DNA of 8,429 nt from Acidobacteriota bacterium (lineage in GTDB: Bacteria > Acidobacteriota > Terriglobia > Terriglobales > Acidobacteriaceae): NCBI GenBank assembly GCA_021805265.1, contig JAJZFR010000354.1, positions 1 to 8,429 on the forward strand, read 5' to 3'. A program made the position numbers and the translations under genes. This document shows positions 1 to 6,794 of the stretch, piece after piece (position 1 is the first letter of the stretch; each line of letters opens with the position of its first letter). Below the pieces are notes generated by a model, which made no database searches, had not been told where the DNA came from, and was given only the letters and a program-made list of their open reading frames with translations.

Positions 1-717
1 GGTGCGGACGATCTGTTCGGCGCGGTCGAGGACTTCGGCGAGGGTGAGGCAGGTGGAGTCGAGGATGATGGCGTCGGCGGCGGGACGGAGCGGGGAGATG
101 GCGCGGTTGCGGTCGCGTTCGTCGCGGTCGTGGAGTTCTTTGGCGACTTCGTCGGAGGGGTTTGCGGGGTGGGATGAGATGGAGTTGGGGGCGGTCTGGT
201 CGAAGCGGCGCTGGCCGCGGACCTCGGGTGAGGCGTCGAGGAAGATTTTGACGTCGGCGTGGGGGAAGACGACGGTGCCGATGTCGCGGCCTTCCATGAC
301 GACGCCGCCTGCGGCTCCGAGCTGCTGCTGGCGTGCGACCATCCAGGCGCGAATCTGGGGATGAACGCTGACGCGCGAGGCGGCGTCGGTGATGGCGGGC
401 GAGCGGAGCAGGGCTGTGACGTCTTCGCCGTCGAGAAGGACGCGGTTGCCGTCGGGCTGGGGATCGAGCGCGATGAGGGTTTGAGCGGCAAGCTGGCTGA
501 GGGCAGCGGCGTCGTCGAAGGCAGCGCCGCTGCGCTGGGCTTTGAGGGCGAAGGCGCGGTACATGGCTCCGGTTTCAAGATTGAGCAGGCCGAAGCGCGC
601 GGCGAGATGACGGGCGACGGTGCTTTTGCCGGCACCGGCCGGCCCATCAATGGCGATGATGAGAGGACGCCCAGCGGTGGCTTGCTGGGCGGGCTGCTTT
701 GCCGTGCCGGGGATCAC
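1..717 (-). CDS. cmk: Cytidylate kinase (CMP/dCMP kinase), 3' end cut by the window edge
   Basis: The enzyme transfers phosphate from ATP to CMP or dCMP in cytosolic pyrimidine nucleotide synthesis. The 239 visible residues contain the P-loop GPAGAGKST (about 25-33), the METGAMYR-like segment LETGAMYRA (47-55), EGRDIGTVVFP (142-152) and the lid-type segment RDRNRAISPLRPA (202-213) followed by ADAIILDS. All are classic for the family. The last visible residues, AEQIVRT, correspond to the family's C-terminal helix, so only a few codons should be missing. The start chosen is a GTG at 717-715 that overlaps the TGA of the upstream gene (GTGA), with AGGA 10 nt upstream of it. No ATG lies between this GTG and the P-loop. 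That start gives about 18 residues before the usual 'IAIDGP' N-terminus, so the protein is slightly longer than typical (about 220-230 aa). Translational coupling to the AlkZ-related gene is likely. The identification is secure; the exact start is not. Confidence 0.95.
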   Translation of the reverse strand, partial: MIPGTAKQPAQQATAGRPLIIAIDGPAGAGKSTVARHLAARFGLLNLETGAMYRAFALKAQRSGAAFDDAAALSQLAAQTLIALDPQPDGNRVLLDGEDVTALLRSPAITDAASRVSVHPQIRAWMVARQQQLGAAGGVVMEGRDIGTVVFPHADVKIFLDASPEVRGQRRFDQTAPNSISSHPANPSDEVAKELHDRDERDRNRAISPLRPAADAIILDSTCLTLAEVLDRAEQIVRT

Positions 718-2396
718 CGTGCGCGATTCCTGGCGACGGGTTTGGCGGCTTTGGGCCGGGATGAGGCCGGTCGCGCAGCGGAACGCGCGACGGAAGGCTG
801 GCGCGCGGAGGCTCCGGCCATGCTGTAGCGTTTGGAGGCAGAGCTGCGCGGGGCGCTTTCGCTGCGTCGTGTGCTGGGTCGAGCTGAACTGGGCCGAGCC
901 GAACTGGGTCGAGCCGAACTGGGCCGGGCAGAACTGGGCCGAGCGGCAGGATGGCGTTCGCTGGGTCGAGCCGCGGCCATGGGTTTGGCCACGGGACGGC
1001 TGCCGTTGAGGCGAGAAGGGGATTTTGCGGCTGGCCTTGGCGTGGGTTTGGCTGCGGTTGCGGGGTGAGCGGATGCGTGCGCGGGTGTGGCCGGGTCGGC
1101 GCGGAAGACGCGCTTGGGTCGCGCGGATGGGTTTCTGCGCTCGGTGCCGTGCTCGTTCCTGCGTTCGGAGGTTTTGCGCGCGGGTCCGGAGGCTTTTCCG
1201 GAGTTTCTGGAGTGCGCTTCACTGCGGGCGCGATCGCCACGGTTGGGTCCGGAGACAAGCGCGCGTGCAGCGGGTCGTGCGCTGCGTCGCGGAGCGGCCT
1301 GACGCTGCTCGGTCTGGCGCTGCTCGGGCTGGCGCTGCTCGGGCTGGCGCTGCTCGGGCTGGCGCTGCTCGGTTTGGGTTTGCTGCGGAGCGGTCTGCGC
1401 ATCGGGCTGGGGCGAATGGGAGTGAGCCGTGCGCTGGCGGTCGGCAAAGGCGGCCAGAGAGACGGATTCGCTGGGGGACCAGTCGCGCTCTTCGGTGAAG
1501 CGCTGATAGCGGTTGAGATAGCTGGAGCCGTTGATGGAGAAGGACGGCTCGGCGGGGAATTCAGGGAGGGTGCCGGCGACGTAGTAGAGCGGCACCTGGC
1601 CGAGGGTGGTGGTGTGAACCTGGCGGGTGGCGGCGAGTCCGCGGACGACCTCGCGAATCTTGCTGCGGGCGGTGAGCGCGGCGAGGAACATCTCGACGTC
1701 TTCCATGGAGGCGGCGATGACGGCCTGAAGATAAATGGAGGCGAGCACGGAGATGGCGGTCACCTGTGAGGTGGACGCGCCTTCGGCGATGGCCTTCTGG
1801 AAGCGCTGGCGGAGCGGCTGCCAGAGAGCTGGCTTGCCTGGCTCGGGGACGACGGGAATGACGCGAAGCTGGCGCCACAGCTCATGGAGAGCGCGCAGGG
1901 TGGCGGATTCTGTGACTTCGCGTCCGAGGGCGTCGCGTAACTGAGGCGCGGACTGGTTGCCGGTCTCAAGCTGTTTGGCGACCTGAACGGCAAGCTGCGA
2001 GACCTGACGGGAGCCGGTGAGCTGAGGCGGACGACGCCAGTCGCGGTCGCCGCGCAGAGCATAGACGTAGGGCAGAACCCAGCTTGCGACGACGTAGTCG
2101 GGCTGGTCGCCGGGCTGTCCGTTGAGGCTGAGACGGACGGCGACGCCCTCGGCCTCAAGCCGGACGAGAAGGTGGTCAGCGGTCGAGACGAGATCGAGAT
2201 TGGTCTCGGTGACGCGCCTGCCGGCGATGGCTTCGACGAAGGTGGGGGCGGTGAAGCCCGCCTGCACAGACCGAGGCAAAAAGAGACAGAGTCCTGTCTC
2301 CTCGATCCAGGTACGGACATCTTCGTATTGCGTTGCGGCGTGTCCGTTGTGGCGCATCCTCTCGGAGCGCGCTGCTTCCAATTGCTCTGCTGTCAA
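714..2396 (-). CDS. AlkZ-related winged-helix protein with a long basic repeat-rich C-terminal tail
   Basis: The 560-residue protein has two parts. The first ~300 residues look like a folded domain. They include an N-terminal segment with ETGLCLFLP (about 33-41) and FVEAIAGR (53-60), a predicted winged-helix stretch (about 129-183), and a segment ending near VPLYYVAG (268-275). This resembles proteins named AlkZ-related, distant relatives of the YcaQ/AlkZ interstrand-crosslink glycosylase family. I see no convincing glycosylase catalytic motif, so DNA binding is more likely than base excision. From about residue 310 to the end the protein is low complexity, rich in Arg, Pro, Ala, Ser and Gln, and strongly basic. 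It holds five (P/T)EQRQ units (about 342-366) and four to five SSARP units (about 484-508), a composition typical of disordered nucleic-acid-binding tails. The start is a TTG at 2396-2394, preceded by GGAAAGAGG with 6 nt spacing. The reading frame stays open further upstream but lacks a comparable ribosome binding site. The stop overlaps the cmk start. The function is unproven. Confidence 0.72.
   Translation of the reverse strand: MTAEQLEAARSERMRHNGHAATQYEDVRTWIEETGLCLFLPRSVQAGFTAPTFVEAIAGRRVTETNLDLVSTADHLLVRLEAEGVAVRLSLNGQPGDQPDYVVASWVLPYVYALRGDRDWRRPPQLTGSRQVSQLAVQVAKQLETGNQSAPQLRDALGREVTESATLRALHELWRQLRVIPVVPEPGKPALWQPLRQRFQKAIAEGASTSQVTAISVLASIYLQAVIAASMEDVEMFLAALTARSKIREVVRGLAATRQVHTTTLGQVPLYYVAGTLPEFPAEPSFSINGSSYLNRYQRFTEERDWSPSESVSLAAFADRQRTAHSHSPQPDAQTAPQQTQTEQRQPEQRQPEQRQPEQRQTEQRQAAPRRSARPAARALVSGPNRGDRARSEAHSRNSGKASGPARKTSERRNEHGTERRNPSARPKRVFRADPATPAHASAHPATAAKPTPRPAAKSPSRLNGSRPVAKPMAAARPSERHPAARPSSARPSSARPSSARPSSARPSTRRSESAPRSSASKRYSMAGASARQPSVARSAARPASSRPKAAKPVARNRAR
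874..948. repeat. 15-bp in-frame tandem repeat, five units (SSARP codons)
   Basis: Five head-to-tail 15-bp units start at 874, 889, 904, 919 and 934, with plus-strand consensus CTGGGCCGAGCCGAA. The units differ at a few positions. On the minus strand they encode SSARP units in the tail of the AlkZ-related protein. Because the unit is a multiple of three, gain or loss of copies keeps the frame, so copy number may vary among strains. Confidence 0.93.
1299..1388. repeat. 15-bp in-frame tandem repeat, five units plus one degenerate (PEQRQ codons)
   Basis: Units start at 1299, 1314, 1329, 1344 and 1359, with plus-strand consensus CTGGCGCTGCTCGGG. The three central copies are identical. A degenerate sixth copy covers 1374-1388. 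On the minus strand they encode TEQRQ-(PEQRQ)3-TEQRQ in the AlkZ-related protein tail. The identity of the central copies points to recent expansion by slippage or unequal recombination. Confidence 0.93.
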
Positions 2397-2589
2397 AGAA
2401 AACCTCTTTCCAGGCTGATTCGCGTGGACTCTGGACTGCGAGAGCCGGTGGCCGGTGAAAAATCGCTGCGTCGAACGGGGGTGAAACGAAGCAGCGCCGG
2501 GCCGAAACTCGAATAGAATCAACGCGATCTGGCGGAATTGCGAGTCACAGATGCTTCCTTGGAAGCAAAATCTGCGCTCTCCAGAGGAT
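2397..2589 (-). other. Intergenic region between mutL and the AlkZ-related gene
   Basis: This 193-bp gap separates the mutL stop from the chosen TTG start of the next gene. The downstream gene's frame stays open from 2522 (also a TTG), but that stretch shows no family-like residues and lacks a good ribosome binding site, so I treat it as leader. The only structure I see is an imperfect hairpin at 2548-2574. No convincing -35/-10 pair is visible, so the AlkZ-related gene may be transcribed from mutL. Confidence 0.55.
2548..2574 (-). other. Imperfect hairpin just downstream of mutL
   Basis: On the minus strand CAGAT, a TTT bulge, then GCTTC-CAAG-GAAGC and ATCTG form a bulged stem with a CAAG loop. 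It begins 15 nt after the mutL stop codon. No T-run follows it, so it is not a standard intrinsic terminator. It could be an RNA 3'-end stabiliser, a processing site, or chance. Confidence 0.4.
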
Positions 2590-4659
2590 TTAAATCCGCT
2601 GGAATGCCCGCTGGATCTCTCTCCAAGAATACCTCAAAGTGATTGGACGTCCATGGGGACAAGAGGTTGGGTGGGCAGTTTTTGATAATTCTTCGAGGAG
2701 CCAGGCCATTTTTTGGGGTTCGAGGGGGGTGTTGATCTTGATGGCGGCGTGGCAGGCGATGGAGGCGGCGACGCGTCCGCGGAGGGTGACGAGGTCGGCG
2801 GGAAGGTCGCGGCGCGGCAGGGGCGCGTCGGGGAAGTTGTCGAGGTTGCCGGTCTGGCTGCCGGCCTGACTGCCGGTCTGTTCGATGACCTCGGTGAGCA
2901 TGCGCTCGAGTTCGCGGCCTTCAAGGCCAATGGGCGCGGCGTGGATGGCGATGGTGCGCGGTCCGAAGGGTTGCGCCTCGAAGCCGTTGCGCTCCAGCTC
3001 ATCGGCGATGGCGGCGAAGACGACCATCTGCCAGGGTTGCAGCTCGACGAGGACGGGCATGAGCAGGCGCTGGCGCTGGACGGATTCGACGTCGCGGCTG
3101 GCGAGGATTTTTTCAAAGAGGACGCGTTCGTGGGCGACGTGCTGGTCGATGATCCAGAGGCCGTCGTCGTTGACGGCGAGGATGAAGGAATGGCGCAACT
3201 GGCCGAGGGGGCGCAGCGAGGCGAGGCCGTGCAGGGAAGCTGGGTCTGGCTCTGCTGGGGGCAGACCGGCTTCTGTGGCGGGGCTGAGCGGGGCCAGCAG
3301 CGCGGGCAGGACGGATTGCCAGTCGAGGGGCAGGGACTGCGCGGAGGCGGGAGATGGCCGCGGTTGCAGGTGGAAGGGTTCGGCGTCGGCGTGGAGACGA
3401 GCCAGGGAGTGGTCTGGCTGGAACTGGCCTTCGGAGTCGGGCAGCGTGTATGGCGGTGATCCGGCGGGCAGGCCGGGATCGTCGGAGGGTCCGGGCAGGT
3501 GGGAGGCGACCTGCGGAAGCAGCGAGGCGGCCGAGGAGTCGAGCGCGGTGAGGAAGGCGGCAGCGGGCCGGGAACGGACGAGAGCGGCGCGCAGGCTGTC
3601 GCGGAGGAAGTCGTGGACGAGGCTTTGCTGGCGGAAACGGACCTCGGTTTTGGCGGGGTGGACGTTGACATCGACCTCTTCGGGCGGCATTTCAAGGAAG
3701 AGCAGAGCGACGGGGTAGTGCGTGGGCGGGAGGATGTTGCGATAGGCCTCGGAGACGGCGTGAAGGAGTTGGCGGTCGCGGATGAGGCGTCGGTTGACGA
3801 AGAGGTAGATGGAGTTGCGATTGAGCTTTTGCAACTCGGGCGCAGAGTAAAAGCCGCTGAGGCGGAGATGGCCGGGATGGCGGCGCGGCTGGCCGGGATC
3901 GAGCTTCCAGGGCGGCGGCTCGGGGAGTCCGGCGCGATCGAGCGGGGATTCGGCGGCGACGGGCAGAAGCTGGCGGTGAGTTTCTGCGCCGAAGACCTGA
4001 AAGACGCGCTCTTCGCTGCGCTGGACGGGCGGGGCGAGCAGGAGGGTGTGGGTGCCGCTGAGCAGCTCGAAGTGCTTGTCTGGATGGGCGAGGGCGTAGT
4101 GGGTGACGAGCGCGGTGATGTGGGCGGTTTCAGTGGATTCGGCGCGCAGGAACTTGCGCCGGGCCGGAGTGTTGAAGAAGAGATCGTGGATGGTGAAGCA
4201 GGCTCCCGGGGGCAGCGCAGCGTCTTCGACGGCGAGGATTTTGCCGCCGGCGATCTGGATGCGCGTGCCGATGGCGGGTGCGGCTGAAGAAGTGGAGCCG
4301 GATGGGGCAATTTCAGGCGCGGTTTCGAGCGTGACGCGGGCGACGGAGGCGATGGATGGGAGCGCTTCGCCGCGAAAGCCGAGGGTGGAGATGGAGAGCA
4401 GCTCGTCGGCGGTGCGGAGCTTGCTGGTGGCGTGGCGCTCGAAGGCGAGCAGGGCATCATCGCGGTTCATCCCGCAGCCGTTGTCGAGGATGCGGATGAG
4501 GCGTCGTCCGCCGGCTTCGATTTCGATGCGGATGCGCGTGGCGCCGGCGTCGAGGGAGTTTTCGAGCAGCTCTTTGACGACGGATGCGGGGCGGTCAACG
4601 ACTTCGCCGGCGGCGATCTGGTTGGCGACCTGGTCGGAGAGGATGTGGATGCGGCCCAT
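2590..4659 (-). CDS. mutL: DNA mismatch repair protein MutL, endonuclease type
   Basis: MutL links mismatch recognition by MutS to strand removal. This 689-residue protein has the full GHKL ATPase N-terminus: KELLENSLDAGA (29-40, Glu30 and Asn34 as expected), DNGCGM (59-64), HATSKL (76-81) and TLGFRGEAL (92-100). An S5-like transducer region follows with VNRR and VDVNVHPAKTEVRF (329-342). A Pro/Ser-rich linker of about 110 residues (370-480) leads to the dimerisation domain. That domain holds DQHVAHERVLFE (505-516), matching the latent-endonuclease signature DQHA(X)2E(X)4E except for Val in place of Ala. It also has ACHAAIK (635-641) and CPHGRP (667-672), the metal-site motifs found in nicking MutL proteins and absent from E. 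coli MutL. QRLLMP (530-535) fits the clamp-binding Q-x-x-(L/I)-x-P pattern. The bacterium therefore probably uses MutL nicking rather than MutH. The ATG is fixed by alignment to MutL N-termini (HILSDQVANQIAAGEVVDRPASVV). No strong ribosome binding site is visible. Confidence 0.97.
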   Translation of the reverse strand: MGRIHILSDQVANQIAAGEVVDRPASVVKELLENSLDAGATRIRIEIEAGGRRLIRILDNGCGMNRDDALLAFERHATSKLRTADELLSISTLGFRGEALPSIASVARVTLETAPEIAPSGSTSSAAPAIGTRIQIAGGKILAVEDAALPPGACFTIHDLFFNTPARRKFLRAESTETAHITALVTHYALAHPDKHFELLSGTHTLLLAPPVQRSEERVFQVFGAETHRQLLPVAAESPLDRAGLPEPPPWKLDPGQPRRHPGHLRLSGFYSAPELQKLNRNSIYLFVNRRLIRDRQLLHAVSEAYRNILPPTHYPVALLFLEMPPEEVDVNVHPAKTEVRFRQQSLVHDFLRDSLRAALVRSRPAAAFLTALDSSAASLLPQVASHLPGPSDDPGLPAGSPPYTLPDSEGQFQPDHSLARLHADAEPFHLQPRPSPASAQSLPLDWQSVLPALLAPLSPATEAGLPPAEPDPASLHGLASLRPLGQLRHSFILAVNDDGLWIIDQHVAHERVLFEKILASRDVESVQRQRLLMPVLVELQPWQMVVFAAIADELERNGFEAQPFGPRTIAIHAAPIGLEGRELERMLTEVIEQTGSQAGSQTGNLDNFPDAPLPRRDLPADLVTLRGRVAASIACHAAIKINTPLEPQKMAWLLEELSKTAHPTSCPHGRPITLRYSWREIQRAFQRI
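2847..2882. repeat. Three 12-bp tandem units inside mutL
   Basis: Units start at 2847, 2859 and 2871 (TGCCGGTCTGGC-type). On the minus strand they encode TGSQ-AGSQ-TGN at about residues 595-605 of MutL, in a loop of the C-terminal domain shortly before the ACHAAIK motif. The unit is in frame, so length may vary between strains without breaking the gene. Confidence 0.8.
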
Positions 4660-4670
4660 GCACCATTCAG

Positions 4671-4699
4671 ACTATCGCAGCGACGGAAATCTGTAGCAA
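4671..4699 (-). promoter_or_regulatory. Putative promoter of mutL
   Basis: On the minus strand TTGCTA (4699-4694) and GATAGT (4676-4671) are separated by 17 bp. Each matches the sigma-70 hexamers at four of six positions. The -10 box ends 11 nt before the mutL ATG, so a transcript would start only a few bases upstream of it, leaving little or no leader. This would let mutL be expressed apart from the ATPase gene ending at 4717. Confidence 0.45.
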
Positions 4700-4716
4700 G
4701 CGTTCGTGTGACCGGG

Positions 4717-5892
4717 TTATGCGTGTTTGCGGTTCAGGATTGCGGTCAGCTCGCCGAGGTCGAGCGCTTCGACGCCCGGAGCAATGGCCTGGGTGGAAAC
4801 GGATGCGGTGGATTTTCGGTGTACCACGGTCATGCGTGTCGCCCGGCTGCCAAGCGCTTTCTGCAGCGCAAGCAGAGGTCCGGCCATCGCCGGACGCACG
4901 GTCTTGCCTGCTTTCGCCTCGATTGCCCACAGACCGGCGTTGGGACGGGGAAGCAGAAAATCCACCTCCAGCCCCTGCTGATCGCGAAAGAAATAAAGCT
5001 CTTTCCGTTCCCCCCGATTGACCTGGCTTTTCAGGATCTCCGCCGCGACGAAGCCTTCAAAGAGCGCGCCCAGAAACGGAGAGCGCTCCATCTCGCTCTG
5101 ACTTTCGATTCCCAGCAGATAACAGGCCATCCCGGAGTCGGCCCAATAGACCTTGGACGACTTGATGATGCGCTTGCCAAAGTTTTCAAAGTAAGGCGGC
5201 ACGATGATGATCTGCCCGGTCACCTCCAGAATATGCAGCCAGTCGGAGATGGTGGGCACCGAGAGGCCAAGCGGTGCAGCGAGATCGATTTTGTTCAACA
5301 CCTGGCCGTGGCGCGCAGCCAGCAGGGACAGAAAGCGGCGAAAAGTGACGAGGTCGCGCACGTTGGTGATGGCGCGCACGTCGCGTTCGAGGTAGGTCTG
5401 AAGATAGGAAGAAAACCACAGTGCGCGGGCTGCTGGCCGAGCCAGAACCTCGGGGAATCCACCATGGAGCAGGCTGACCTTTGCCGTCTCCGCCAGGCTG
5501 AGAGGCAGCAGGTGGAGAATCGCGGCGCGGCCCGCCATTGACTCGGTTATGCCCTGCATCAGCGGCGCCTCCTGCGATCCGGTGAAGAACCACTGGCCCA
5601 TCCGGCGCGGCCTGGCATCGATCCGCGTCCGCACGTAGTCAAGCAGTTCGGGCACGTTCTGGATCTCGTCAAAGAGGACCGGTGGTTTGAGCGCTTCCAG
5701 GAAAGCCCGCGGGTCGCTCCGCGCCTGAGCCTGTATATCCGGGTCTTCGAGCAGGATGTACCGCGCGTGGGGAAATGCGCGTCGAAACAGGGTCGTCTTT
5801 CCAGCGCGGCGCGGCCCGGTGAGCACGAGCGCAGGAAAGTGGCGCGCGGCCATTTCAACGATCCCTGTCAGTTTTCTGTCGGCATAAACCAT
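4717..5892 (-). CDS. AAA+ ATPase with C-terminal DUF4143 (nuclease-like) domain
   Basis: The 391-residue protein has the architecture of the widespread AAA_14/DUF4143 family. Walker A is GPRRAGKTT (26-34), Walker B is VLFDEIQ (72-78), and a sensor-type FTGSQ lies at 103-107. YLERDVRAI (167-175) marks the end of the ATPase part, followed by a winged-helix-like stretch (about 185-228). The DUF4143 part includes KVYWADSGMACYLLG (247-261), FEGFVAAEIL (278-287), and GLEVDFLL with AIEAKAG (about 307-329). The last pair is the D-x(n)-E-x-K arrangement of PD-(D/E)XK folds. Cellular roles of the family are poorly known; it is common in mobile or sporadic gene sets. The ATG at 5892 gives a normal N-terminus. 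There is no ribosome binding site upstream, but a promoter-like pair ends 6 nt before the ATG. Base composition is visibly less GC-rich than mutL, suggesting a transferred gene. It ends 57 bp before mutL. Confidence 0.9.
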   Translation of the reverse strand: MVYADRKLTGIVEMAARHFPALVLTGPRRAGKTTLFRRAFPHARYILLEDPDIQAQARSDPRAFLEALKPPVLFDEIQNVPELLDYVRTRIDARPRRMGQWFFTGSQEAPLMQGITESMAGRAAILHLLPLSLAETAKVSLLHGGFPEVLARPAARALWFSSYLQTYLERDVRAITNVRDLVTFRRFLSLLAARHGQVLNKIDLAAPLGLSVPTISDWLHILEVTGQIIIVPPYFENFGKRIIKSSKVYWADSGMACYLLGIESQSEMERSPFLGALFEGFVAAEILKSQVNRGERKELYFFRDQQGLEVDFLLPRPNAGLWAIEAKAGKTVRPAMAGPLLALQKALGSRATRMTVVHRKSTASVSTQAIAPGVEALDLGELTAILNRKHA

Positions 5893-6011
5893 TGAGTAAT
5901 CTTAAATGATACTTTAGATTTCTCAACACTAGAGATGCTTTTTATCCACACAAACCAAGCCCTGGCCGCGCGTGGAATCCGAGGACTGGGCTGCGAACTG
6001 GAGTCGTGAGC
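5893..6011 (-). other. AT-rich intergenic region upstream of the ATPase gene
   Basis: The 119 bp between the secreted-protein gene and the ATPase gene contain the most A/T-rich stretch of the window (about 5893-5955). It holds the ATPase promoter candidate. I see no hairpin with a T-run that would terminate the upstream gene. Confidence 0.5.
5899..5926 (-). promoter_or_regulatory. Putative promoter of the ATPase gene, leaderless geometry
   Basis: On the minus strand TTGAGA (5926-5921; five of six matches to TTGACA) and TAAGAT (5904-5899; four of six to TATAAT) are separated by 16 bp. The -10 box ends exactly 6 nt before the ATG at 5892, so transcription starting 7 nt downstream would begin on the A of the start codon. 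Confidence 0.55.
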
Positions 6012-6788
6012 CTATTCGGTGATGCTCAAGGAGTAAATTTTTCCCGAACTGGCGAGGTTGGATGTGGTGATGGAACCGGGAGGCATGATGCCGTATTCGC
6101 CTTTGCCCAGCTTGGAGTCGAGCGTGAAGGCGTAGACGCGCGGGGCGATTTTGGTGGCGGTGAAAGGCACCTGATCGCGCGTGGCACCGCCGGAGGAGTG
6201 GATGACGCCGCCGGTCATGGAGCGGAACTCGCGATTGTTGCTGTTGACGCGGAGACGCAGCAGCAGATACTCGGTGGGTGCGGTGCCTTCCGGGACGTAG
6301 AGCGCGATGTGAACCGGAAAGGTGGTGACGAATTTCGCCTGCTTGCCGGGGATGTGTCCGTTCATGTCGCCTTTGACGATGCCGTCGGTGGCGAGGGATT
6401 TGAGGAAACCTCCGGATTTGTAGTTGATGACCTCGGGCATCATCTCCGTCCAGGTGCCGGATTTGTTCTGATAGTAGACGCCGACCTCGTCGATGCCGGG
6501 CGGCAGCGCGGAGTCTGGGTTGGGCGCGGCGGCGGACGAGGATTTGAGGCCGCTGGCTTTGTTGACGATGGCTTCGACCAGTTTGTCGTCGAGACCGGCG
6601 GATTTGAGCGCGATCAGGCCGCTGGGGGAGACATCAAATTTTGCCTGAGTCGCCTGGATGGTTGCGAGGATGAGGTCGTCGGAAAGCCCGGCTTTTTTCA
6701 TCTGGATGACGCCGTCGTTGGTGAGCGTCTGTTGAGCCATGGAAGCAAGGGGAAAAAGCAGGAAGAGCAAAAGAACAAGTTTTCGCAT
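6012..6788 (-). CDS. Secreted protein of unknown function with paired helical repeats
   Basis: The 258-residue protein starts with a clear Sec signal peptide: MRK, a Leu/Phe-rich core to about residue 14, and a likely cleavage site ASMA|QQ after residue 18. Two similar helical segments follow: DGVIQMKKAGLSDDLILATI (about 25-44) and SGLIALKSAGLDDKLVEAIV (56-75). Each has the pattern xLIxLKxAGLxDxLIxxxI, which recurs in small exported proteins and may be a SHOCT-like or oligomerisation helix pair. After a Ser/Ala/Pro linker (about 82-98), the remaining 160 residues are predicted to be mostly beta (GVYYQNKSGTW, VHIALYVPEG, EYLLLRLRV, RVYAFTLDSKLGKGEYGIM) and show no catalytic motif I recognise. 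Location should be periplasmic or extracellular. The ATG lacks a ribosome binding site but sits 6 nt from a -10-like box. The gene diverges from the tRNA operon. Confidence 0.85.
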   Translation of the reverse strand: MRKLVLLLFLLFPLASMAQQTLTNDGVIQMKKAGLSDDLILATIQATQAKFDVSPSGLIALKSAGLDDKLVEAIVNKASGLKSSSAAAPNPDSALPPGIDEVGVYYQNKSGTWTEMMPEVINYKSGGFLKSLATDGIVKGDMNGHIPGKQAKFVTTFPVHIALYVPEGTAPTEYLLLRLRVNSNNREFRSMTGGVIHSSGGATRDQVPFTATKIAPRVYAFTLDSKLGKGEYGIMPPGSITTSNLASSGKIYSLSITE

Positions 6789-6794
6789 GGCGGG

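Noticed and set aside
874..1388. Possible CRISPR or regulatory repeat array
   Set aside because: The units are 15 bp, directly adjacent without spacers, in frame with a coding sequence, and explained as amino-acid repeats.
647..1447. Long minus-strand open frame (266 codons) overlapping the AlkZ-related tail
   Set aside because: It is a shadow frame kept open by high GC and by repeats whose unit is a multiple of three. Its product is Pro/Ser/Arg filler, and it runs into the cmk start region in the wrong frame.
951..1769. Plus-strand open frame with a repeated LGLALL hydrophobic stretch that mimics a membrane protein
   Set aside because: The hydrophobic repeats are the reverse-strand reading of the PEQRQ codons. 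The rest is Gly-rich and lies antisense to a better-supported gene.
2397..2522. 42-codon upstream extension of the AlkZ-related gene from a TTG at 2522
   Set aside because: The extension has no recognisable residues and no good ribosome binding site, whereas the TTG at 2396 has GGAAAGAGG at ideal spacing.
2634..4460. 608-codon minus-strand frame inside mutL
   Set aside because: It is an out-of-frame Ser/Pro-rich shadow of mutL, which has all family motifs in its own frame.
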